NCBI GenBank assembly: GCA_903813345.2
Contig: CAIIXF020000004.1
Coordinates: 29,639,986 to 29,703,985, forward strand
Direction: 5' to 3'
DNA: 64,000 nt
DNA from: Owenia fusiformis
Taxonomy: Eukaryota > Annelida > Polychaeta > Sabellida > Oweniidae
Shown here: positions 11,751 to 21,100 of the stretch, in pieces
Layout of the letters: every line of letters begins with the position of its first letter
Position numbering within the stretch: position 1 is the stretch's first letter
Made by a program: the position numbers and the translations under genes
The notes under the pieces: generated by a model
Seen by the model: only the letters and a program-made list of their open reading frames with translations
The model's database searches: none
What the model was told of the DNA's origin: nothing

Positions 11751-12749
11751 CTGTATCATATTAGATATCTATAAGTGTTATGGTAAAAATTCAAGAAATC
11801 TCAAAATAAACACATAAAATATAGGGTACCAGGCATTGAATTTAGCTGCCTAGAGATGTAGAGAATAAATATTTCCTAAAAAACTTTCATTTTCCACGTC
11901 TTCATTGTCCATCAGCTGTCAATTTCAATTTGTCATCATCATTGGTATTATAAGATTAAGTTTCAGATTCAGACACAGAATCATCAGACTCTTCAGAGCT
12001 GTCAGTCTTAATTGCACCATCTTTGCAGCTTTAACACACTTTCTGTGTGACAAGGAGAACATGGTCACATTGGCGTTTCTGAGTTGAGCCTAACTCTTGA
12101 CATGTGGGAATTAAAGTACAATATTTCACAATGTTCTCAATACATAATGGTGTCAATGTATATTGTCCACCTAAAGCAGTGTTAATTTCCTTTATTTCTA
12201 GAGTCCATGATTTTGTTTCAGTATCAAAAAATGATGTATTTAAAAAAATGACAGTAAACTTTTCTGAATCTTTGTATTCCTACTTTAATGATATCCTTCT
12301 CTTGAGAAACTAGAAGTCCATTTGGGATTAAATCCCTAAAACTATAAACATGATTAGGCCTAGTAGTAGAAACAGTTTTTTCCAATGAAATTTGTTCAAA
12401 TGAAATTCCTATCCACGTATTTACTCTTAAGCTAGATAATCATTTTTGAGTAAGAATAGGGAAGATATATTGAAGAATGCATGTTTGTTGACGTAAATTA
12501 AGTTTATTTCCAGAGGCATATTTAGAATTGTTAGAAGATTCTAAAAGAATGTCCCCTCCAATTTTTATATTTTCCATAGCCTATGAAAAATATAAATAGA
12601 CTAAACTTTGGCATGTAAGATATTTTCTAATATAAACGTTCCACTGCTGGATGACTCTAACTGCAGTTAGCTTCATTTAAAATGGTTGCTGTGATTCTTT
12701 CATTTTCAATAAATCTCCATTACAGATGAGCTTTTGATTCCAAAAGTTT
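11751..12749. other. No complete gene; possible acidic C-terminal tail on the minus strand
   Basis: A short minus-strand frame near 12030-11961 reads DGAIKTDSSEESDDSVSESET and then stops, an acidic serine-rich tail like those of nuclear proteins. Nothing links it securely to another exon. Near 12650-12760 there is a diverged extra copy of part of the foldback arm that follows (CTGCAGTTAGCTTCATT). Confidence 0.25.
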
Positions 12750-13286
12750 CTACATGTATGTAATACTTAAATATATTGCAATGCCTCCTATGAACTTGGA
12801 AAAGTTATAACTGCAGTTAGCTTCATTCAAGGTATTTGCTGAAATCATTTAGTTTTAGATAAGCAACTGATTGCAGCTAAACTAAGTTGAATCTTGATTC
12901 CAAAAGATTTGCCATGCAAATTAAATATAAAACTATGATTGTATTTAAGACACCTGCAATATGAGAACATTTTAAAGAAACCAGTTTCACTTAGAATGAC
13001 TCTACGTCATCTTCAACTTCAGCAAGAGTCTAAGTGAAGCCATTTTTTTTAAAATTCTCCAATATCATAGTTGGTTGAGCATTTATTGGTGGTTATTTAC
13101 TGTCGTAGCTTTAGTAATTTCATTGGCAAAACATTGGGAATTTAGATTCAACTTAAAGTTTAGCTGAAATCAGAGGTTTATCGAAAACGAAATAATTCAA
13201 TCATCTTGAATGAAGCTATCTGTAGTTATAAAATTGCAATGTTCATAGGAGGCATCGCAATATATTTCAATATTACATACATGTAG
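12750..13286. mobile_element. Foldback element, 537 bp, nearly all inverted repeat
   Basis: Left arm CTACATGTATGTAATACTTA pairs with the right arm ending in CATTACATACATGTAG-type sequence. Pairing continues through GCCTCCTATGAAC/GTTCATAGGAGGC and GCAGTTAGCTTCATTCAAG, inward to AGTTTCACTTAGAATGACTC against GAGTCTAAGTGAAGC near the centre at about 13010. The arms are diverged but co-linear over more than 200 bp. No coding capacity and no clear target duplication. A foldback MITE or an inverted duplication would both fit. Confidence 0.7.
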
Positions 13287-13721
13287 AGGTGTCATGGATA
13301 CCCAATTTTGTTTTGACCCCCAGAATGACGCTCCCGGAACGGAACACGGAAAGAAAAAGCATTTCGGTTTTGTCCCGGAACAAGAAAATCTTACCCTTTC
13401 ACAGCTTGTGGCTGCTAAATCGCGACAAAACAGTTTTTTTCAATTATTTGCATTCATTCTTTTCACTCCTTCTTCATTGAAGAGTTTTGAAGAGCTTTTT
13501 GTTACCAAAAAATTAATTTTTAAATAATACACCCAGTCACTGTTCCGAACCATTCCACAATTGTTCTGTTCCAAAGCAAAATGTTCTGAACTTAAAGTAA
13601 CACATTAACGATGTATCTAAAATCTAAAACCTCAAAAAGTAATAGATACGACAATATGTTGTATAAAAGGAGATTTAAAAAAAATTGTGGCCGAGAGATA
13701 AATAAAAAAGACAAAAATCCA
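13287..13721. other. No gene recognised
   Basis: Two overlapping frames (13289-13527) carry no family motif. Otherwise AT-rich non-coding DNA. Confidence 0.35.
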
Positions 13722-13818
13722 TGGGCGCAACCGGGTTTCGAACCACTGGAAGCTCGATTAAAACCATCAAAACCTGGTGTTCAAGTCAAGCGCCCATATC
13801 CATTAAGCCACAGAGACA
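13722..13818 (-). pseudogene. tRNA-like sequence with A-box and B-box, probably tRNA-derived repeat
   Basis: On the minus strand TGGCTTAATGG (A-box-like) is followed about 65 nt later by GGTTCGAAACC (B-box-like). The spacing is too long for a plain tRNA. GCTTGA and TCGAGC could pair around an intron-like loop. An 8-bp inverted pair ATGGGCGC/GCGCCCAT brackets the segment. The acceptor stem does not form, so this is more likely the head of an old SINE or a decayed tRNA gene. Confidence 0.35.
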
Positions 13819-14234
13819 TGTTAGAATAAGGGTGTTAATTTAAAGCTATATTATGAATTTTAGAAAACAGTCGAATCACTGCATAAGATTAAAATATATA
13901 TCTAAGTAAATATTCTAAGCCAAAATCAGGATTAATGATGTAAATCCAGTTTTCATTTACATTGGGCGAAGTGACTAAATATAAACAATTTTAATCACAA
14001 ATAATCAGAGAATAAATGATTATTATCTGGTTAAAACCTATTATCGAGACTATTATTGCTGGTTATCACTGATTATCGAGACTTATTAATCAACAATAAC
14101 CAGTGTTTTAACTGGTTATTATGATAATCAATTCTTATCAATGTGTAGCCAATGGCAAAAATTCCAACTGATTATCAAGTCAAGTGATTATTATTTGTTT
14201 CATTAGGAATTAAGAACTGTTTGCCACTTATCCA

Positions 14235-14425
14235 TTCAGTCCTTCCAATTGTTTACTGACAGTCAGAATCTGGCCACTGGCCGACTGTTTACTGACACTT
14301 AGAATCTGGCCACTGGCCGACTGTTTACTGACACTTAGAATCTGGCAACTGGCGGACTGTTTACTGACAGTCAGTTTCTGGCCACTGGCCGACTGTTTAC
14401 AGTCAGAATCTGGCCATCTTTGTAT
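14235..14425. repeat. 36-bp minisatellite, about five units
   Basis: The unit contains GACTGTTTACTGACASTYAG and AATCTGGCCACTGGCC. It gives an artefactual 12-residue protein repeat on the minus strand. Just upstream, 14095-14120 is a perfect hairpin (AATAACCAGT, 6-nt loop, ACTGGTTATT) in a region rich in GGTTAT/GATTATC words. Confidence 0.8.
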
Positions 14426-14718
14426 TATCAATAATGGAAGTTCAATGAATTACGCTTCCGCTTTTACAACCAAATGGCTTATTTTTATTCCAATTCCCTT
14501 TTTTATTCAGATTCACACTTTCATTTGTAACATCCCCTAAATAATTACTAGTAAATTAATATTTTTATTTGTATTGAATGCATTTTGTATTTATTCATAA
14601 TTTACAGTTTTATTGTAAATTGAATGTATACATTACATAAACACATGCACTTATTTGATTACTGTATTATATGTATTATATGAACCTTTTTTTGTATTTT
14701 CAGGAGTATAGTGGTGGT

Positions 14719-14870
14719 GGTTGTGCATGTGCTTGCTATATTGAGACTCTTCATTCTATTAATTTTGCTGGTTGTACCTGTGCTTGCTATACCTACTGTA
14801 GAGACTCACCCTTAGATCTGGTTGTACCTGTGCTTGCTATACCTACTGTAGAGACTCACCCTTAAAACTA
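14719..14870. repeat. 50-bp tandem repeat, three units
   Basis: GTTGTACCTGTGCTTGCTAT recurs at 14771 and 14821, with a diverged first unit at 14721. The last two units are almost identical. Confidence 0.8.
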
Positions 14871-15086
14871 GTCACTTATCTTGACACTAACTTATATAAT
14901 CTTTGAACCTCCTTCATCACTATCTTATATGTACTTTGATTGGATTGGCACTTTCTATCAATATATACAAGTATGATAACATCAAGTACAATGTTGCGTT
15001 CATTTATTTGTGACTACAAATAAAATGTCTCATTAATGAGTGAATATGATGAAAGTATCTGTACTGTACTCCCTGTAATCAAGTAA

Positions 15087-15325
15087 TATAGACCAAACAG
15101 CAGGGGTAATATAGGGTGTATTCGACGATATCATGACGATGATTCGAACATGAAAACTCACCAAAATGTTTCAAATATTCATTATTGTCCGCCACGGCCT
15201 GCCGTTATGATGTCACACATTACTCGTATTACTAGGGGTATTGGTCGCGAATATACACCGGGTGAAATGTTGACTTTGTTCACAGTTTATAGAAGGCGTG
15301 AATACAGTGATGTTCGAATTTAATA
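15087..15325. repeat. Copy of a dispersed repeat family (shared with 16541-16826 and 6080-6170)
   Basis: It starts TATAGACCAAACAGCAGGGG like the copy at 16541, then lacks most of that copy's foldback part. It rejoins at ATGATGTCACACATTACTCG and runs through CGAATATACACCGGGTGAAA to the CACAGTTTATAGAAGG end. It encodes nothing. Confidence 0.7.
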
Positions 15326-15745
15326 TAATACCCTCGATTATAAGAAAATACTTATTCTATTCAGTAAACTTTTCAATCAAAATGAAATTGGCTTCATGTT
15401 AAACCAGAAGGTTTCAATCGCAGAATACATGTAGATGTGAAATTTCAAAATTGCGAAATAAATGGTATTAAATATTAGTTGGAGTACAGTTACGATTTAC
15501 ACAATTCAATTTAATGTAACATTTTGCTTGCTATAGATAGTACTGTAGTGTAGTATCTCTTTAATTTTAGAGCAAATTAGTTTACTAATAATAATATGTA
15601 TATGTATACATGATGTATGACAATCTTTGATTTTATTTAGATATCCCATTACGGATACTGCACTCTTAAAATATGTCTGTTTTGGTAACAAATTGTAAGA
15701 ACCGTGAAATAAGAGTTCTTATCTCTGGAAATGTAGGCAGAATTT

Positions 15746-16242
15746 CCAAAAATTGCCAGAAAAAAAATTGCCAGAAAAGAAGCTGATAAATATTTTTCAG
15801 ACAAAATGTCACTACCTAAAAAAATTTGGTAAATTTAAAACAAGTTAGAAAGACCTTTTTGACCTTATTTGAGCTTGAGAAGGTCAAGGAAGGTCACATA
15901 TAAAATCTTAAATCAGATTTGAGCTTCTGAGACCTCGTAAATGATTTTGAAAAAAAGATTGGTCAATTTGAAGCAAGTTGAAAAAAGACCTTTTTGACCA
16001 TTGAATGTCAAATCTCAAATCAGATATGAACTTTTGAGAACTCGAAAATGATTCGGGAAAAAATTGAAGTCTGTCTAAACAATATTTGTTAAGTTATTGG
16101 AACTTGTAAGAAATTGTTACAGACGCCAACTGCGTGACACCAACTACTGGACGCCGTCACAAAAAACGAAGACCATAACAATATGTCACATCAATTAGTA
16201 ATCTGATGCATATTTATCAGCTTCATCTCTGGCAATTTTTGG
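15746..16242. mobile_element. MITE-like element with 34-bp inverted ends and internal AGGTCA-rich duplication
   Basis: The left end CCAAAAATTGCCAGA...GAAGCTGATAAATAT has its reverse complement at 16209-16242. The left copy carries an internal duplication of AAAATTGCCAGA. Between the ends, a segment of about 130 bp is present twice in diverged form (about 15825-15955 and 15957-16065), each with AAGACCTTTTTGACC and, in the first copy, AAGGTCAAGGAAGGTCAC. No coding capacity. Confidence 0.65.
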
Positions 16243-16438
16243 CATGAACTGAGCTGATGTCAAATTAGAATGGAAGAAAATATGTGATTTTGCTACATCC
16301 TCAGTCCATGGGATACTCAAGTATAATACTCCCCAGTATTTAATCAATTAAAAAATTAATAAGTTTAAAAGATAAAAAAAATATTTTGAGTATTAGACTA
16401 ACATTTGAAAAAAGGTTACCTCTTTTCTGTCCTTTTAC

Positions 16439-17266
16439 CTCCTCAAGCCTTTCTAAATCTTCTCCAGTATCCCATTCAATTTCGTCATCAGACTCATCAG
16501 ATCTCTAAAAGTTATATTTAGGTCTGCTTTAATTAAGAAATATAGACCGAAGAGCAGGGGTAATATCGTTGAATACACCCCGCAGGGCTAGGCACAAACG
16601 TTTTCTGTACCCTGAATGACCGAAAGCTTTTGTGCCAAGCCCTAAGGGGTGTATTCTACGGTATTACTCCTGCTCTTATGGTCTGCCATTACTATGGCCC
16701 ACCGTTTATATGATGTCACACATTACTCGATTTATCAGGGGTACTGGTTGCGAATATACACCGGGTGAAATGTTGACTCACAGTTTATAGAAGGAGTGAA
16801 TACAGTCATATTCGAATATGAAATATTTTTTTATTTAAAAATGTACAATGTGCATCAATGATGCAAATAGTATATAAAATAAATGATAGAAATTTGCCAC
16901 TTCAATTTTTCTATATTTGACTCATTTTGGATCTTCTGACATTCATTCAATCTAACTAGCCTTATAGTACACTTATGTACGCACATTTTCATCATCTGTC
17001 TCATCCACCTCCATCTCATCCACCTCCATTTGAATATAGTCCTCCTCTATCACCTCCTCCAACACCTACACCAGTCTCACCTACAATGATAATAAATGTA
17101 CATGTATAACTATAACTAAACTGCAGCACTGTACATGTATATCTAACTGGTGATTTGATGGGATAGAACATAACCATTGTATCTAGTTCAATCAGTTAAA
17201 CCTGTTCTCTGGGTCTAATTCCGAAGTAGAGTCAATAGCAAGAGATACTGGCCCAATCGTGGCCAT
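16439..17266 (-). CDS. Possible short acidic exons of an unrecognised minus-strand gene
   Basis: Three candidate pieces: 17266-17202 (starts at an ATG, reads MATIGPVSLAIDSTSELDPE, followed by a GT); 17065-16985 (LEEVIEEDYIQMEVDEMEVD, acidic, between a TAG acceptor and a GTGCGT donor); and 16504-16439 (RSDESDDEIEWDTGEDLERL, after a TTTTAG acceptor and before GTAAAA). The second and third join in phase 0. The first does not join the second in phase. The acidic composition is unlike the surrounding AT-rich DNA. The repeat at 16541-16826 would lie in the intron. Family unknown. Confidence 0.25.
16541..16826. repeat. Dispersed repeat with a 141-bp foldback head
   Basis: 16544-16684 is a foldback. 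AGACCGAAGAGCAGGGGTAA at the left matches the reverse of the right end, and the inner arms GGGCTAGGCACAAA and TTTGTGCCAAGCCC also pair. The tail 16685-16826 is shared with 15200-15325. This looks like one MITE family with internally deleted members. Confidence 0.7.
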
Positions 17267-18196
17267 GTTAAAAAAGTCTGGCGCAACCGTGGTACACTGT
17301 AACATATTTTCTGGTACAACCATAGGATTTTATTTGTAGCCTATAGGCTAGCTATAAATTGTATGTGACAATCCGGGGTGAAAATAAAGTTGTGCTGGGC
17401 CTTCGTAAAAAATATGTACCAAGGTTGCACCATACTTTCACAGTGGCCACTGTTGCACCATACTATCTTGTGCAATTGACCGTAGGTGCAGGATTGATAT
17501 TTGCACAGCCAGCCTAGGACCTCCATCAAGCTTAACACGAAACCCCAGCCACAGGTCCCCCATAAATCCCTCCCCCTCTCAGCGAGATGATGTAAACGGG
17601 TCTGTTATGGTGGGTTATATGTGAAGGTTGGAAGGGGCTTCCATGAACAGATGAATGATACTAGCTAAACTTATTCGAACCCGACTGTAGAGATCATTGA
17701 TAGCTGAGAGTGAGACTGAGTGACAGGAGACCTACTAGAACGAAATCGCCAAGATCGAAGATGAAAAAAATCAGCAGAAATTTTAGAATTAAATTTGCAA
17801 AAAAAATCCACGATGAAGTAACTCACCTGTGTTTTGTAAGCTCCGTGGAGGATGATTTTATGTAAAAAATTGAATAAATCACATGAAATTTGCCAGAAAA
17901 GTATTGCGTTTGTTCATTTGTTTGTTTTGGTTTGTTCCTGCTCACAACCTAAATTACTACGCATCATAATATAATTGCAGCGCTACTCAATGATTGTTAC
18001 TCGATTTAAGATGTTAAATATAAAAATAAATGAATAAATAAGTTACACTCAAAACCTGAAATAGTTGTTTCTTGATTTTTTGTTTATAAAATATGCAACT
18101 GAGGGTATTAGCGGAAAAACTACTTCTAGATCAATGCGTGTGGGACTACTGGAACTATTTTAGACGCACTTTCACTTTCGATTTGAAACAGCAAAA
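17267..18196. other. Intergenic stretch upstream of the ParB-like gene
   Basis: No gene seen. GTTGCACCATACT-like short words recur at 17420-17470. The last 100 bp before the ATG at 18197 are AT-rich, with TTATAAAAT at about 18084, a possible but unproven core promoter word. Confidence 0.35.
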
Positions 18197-21100
18197 ATGT
18201 GGACGATTGAACAAGGTGAACAAGATGGTTCTTTTTATATTGCGGTAAATGGCGCGAAAGCTGTCTCATACATTGATGGGAAAGAATTTGGCCAAATAAT
18301 AGAGGCATCATGTGGGAGAAGTGCCTCGGAAATTTACGTAAGTCACGTTCGGTTTTTCAATTCACTTTCGTTTTTTTTGTTTCTTGGCCTGATGTGTTTC
18401 TTGTCCCTATCTGTAATTTCCATATATTGTCCATTTCCCACCAATGTTTGGCGCATGTATTGATTTGCAATCCTTCTTATTCCAGCTAAAGGTAGAAAAC
18501 CAACATAAAGCTGTTAAATTTGACATACTACAGTGTCAAACGCCAGAACTAAAATCAAAAAATGCAAGTGAATTTGTGAAAAAACTGCAGACAAAAGGAA
18601 TAGCGAGAACGAGACAAAAGAAGAGGTCGTTACAGGAGATGCTTGAGCCCAATCCAAGTCTCAGTGGGGTGAGTTTACCACCAGCATCAGCATCTGCGCC
18701 ATCACTACAGATGCATGCCCTTGATAAATCCATATCGGAAAAAGAAATTGGTAATGCACTTATTAACTGTACTTAACCTAAATACTATAGGCTTACCTAG
18801 AACATTGCAATGTTATGATTGTCCAATAACTGTTTGTCTAAATTATACCTGTATACTAGTAATAATAATCTATGAAACAATTATTAAAAATGCCATTACA
18901 CAGTGTATAACCCAAACGCTCCTACATGTACGACGGAGCGTTACATTTACGCTGAAACGCTCCGGAGCGAAATAAAATGGCCGCTAATGAAGATTCTACT
19001 ATGACCGTAAGTATTGTTTCTCTTGTTTCTCTTACATATCATATGTCATGGTGAAATATTATGTACCATTCGATGAACAATACCGTGAGTAAAGATCTTA
19101 TTTATTCAACTTCTGGTGGTAAACTGTTATTTGCTTGATCAAAGCTCCGTAGTGTAGATCGAACGAATCTGAAGATGACGTTTTGACCACAAATTACGAA
19201 TTAAACTAGTATTTCTATGAAAACGTTAATCTTTCTGTTTAAGTAGTAGATCACAAACTCGTATATTCTCATTTCCTAAAATCCCAGTCCAAATCCATTA
19301 CTTGTTCTCAAGAAATCGCTTGTTTTCCTCAAAACGCTCCGTCGATTTAGACCACAATTTTAGAAACGCTCTTACCATTTTGTTTTGATATCATTTTCAG
19401 ATTATTAGAGAAGAGTTCCGAATCGAATCTATCTCTCAAAAACGTGTTGTACTTGTTAGGCAAATTGAAACATCTGAACCTGGTGGTGCTAAACGTGCAA
19501 CTAGCTGATTAAAGCCTATACATTAGATGATGTCATGCCTACATATGTGCTAAATCATAAAACTATAGAAAAAAACGAAAAGTTATATGTGAATTAATCT
19601 TTCTTCTATTGATGCCAAGGGGTATAATAGATCTTTTCTTTCTCTTCCTGAAAAGGAAAGGCAAGCTATATATTTCCTTAACTGATCTAGACTACCAGAG
19701 CGTTTCCAATTCACTGTGTTAACCAGATCGGAGCGTTTCTTGAATATGAGAATGTCATCATTTTTAAGACTGGATTTTCGGTCATCAAATCACTATTACG
19801 ATAATGTATGGTGCGTTGAAGCATTGGAATTTGACTTAAATATACGTTGGTGCTCTATTCTTGGCTCAACTAATCACATGTATCGACAAAAGGGGTTTTG
19901 ACCGGTAGAATGACAAATACGTTTTTGAATTTTGATAACTATACTGCTTCGTACAGCTCTTCCTAATTGCTTCAAACGTCAACAGCCAGCCACGTACAAC
20001 ATGAATATCACACCCATCGAATGGTATACTCGAAATATGTAACTCATACCTCTTATTCCCATTATTGGGGAAATTGTCAGACGGCTCATCATTCCCGCCA
20101 GACAGTTTTCCTACTCCGGAGCGTTTCTTTGTTTAATTTCAGTAATGAAACGCTCCGTCGTGCATGTAGGAGCGTTTGGGTTATACACCGTGCATTAGAT
20201 CTATGGCTTTTATTATGACATGAAACTTTCTATAAACCACCATTGCTTCTGCTAAAATGTTCACCTGTGTAATTTATAAAGGAATCTTCAACCTCCAACC
20301 AGATGACCTATAAGAACCACCCCCTAGCCTTTCCGTAAGGCCAATTTCGGAAAATCATGTTATGGTATGTTTTCTCTGTTTGAATGTACACTGGTGAGAG
20401 TCTGTTTGAATGCACACTGGTGGGAGAATCAGTACCTGTTTGAATATACACTGGTGAGAGTAGGTATCTGTTAGAATGCACACTGGTGAGAGTCTGTTTG
20501 GATGCACACTGGTGAGAGTACGTATCTGTTAGAATGCACACTGGTGAGAGTCTGTTTGAATATACACTGGTGTGAGAGTATGTACCTGTTTGAATGAACA
20601 CTGGTGGGAGAATCAGTCTGTTTGAATGTACACTGGTGTGAGGGTACGTACCTGTTTGAATGTACACTGGCGAGAGTCTGTTTGAATGTACACTGGTGAG
20701 AGTCTGTTTGAATTTACACTGGTGAGAGTACGTATCTGTTAGAATGCACACTGGTGAGAGTCTGTTTGGATGCACACTGGTGAGAGTACGTATCTGTTAG
20801 AATGCACACTGGTGAGAGTCTGTTTGAATATACACTGGTGTGAGAGTATGTACCTGTTTGAATGAACACTAGTGGGAGAATCAGTCTGTTTGAATGCACA
20901 CTGGTGTGAGGGTACGTACCTGTTTGATGTACACTGGTGAGAGTCTGTTTGAATGTACACTGGTAAGAGTCTGTTAGAATGCACACTGGTGAGAGTCTGT
21001 TTGGATGCACACTGGTGAGAGTACGTATCTGTTAGAATGCACACTGGTGAGAGTCTGTTTGAATATACACTGGTGTGAGAGTATGTACCTGTTTGAATGA

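Noticed and set aside
18899-18940. Complete V(D)J-type recombination signal at the transposon end
   Set aside because: The heptamer matches, but no ACAAAAACC-like nonamer occurs at 12 or 23 bp, so only the heptamer likeness is claimed.
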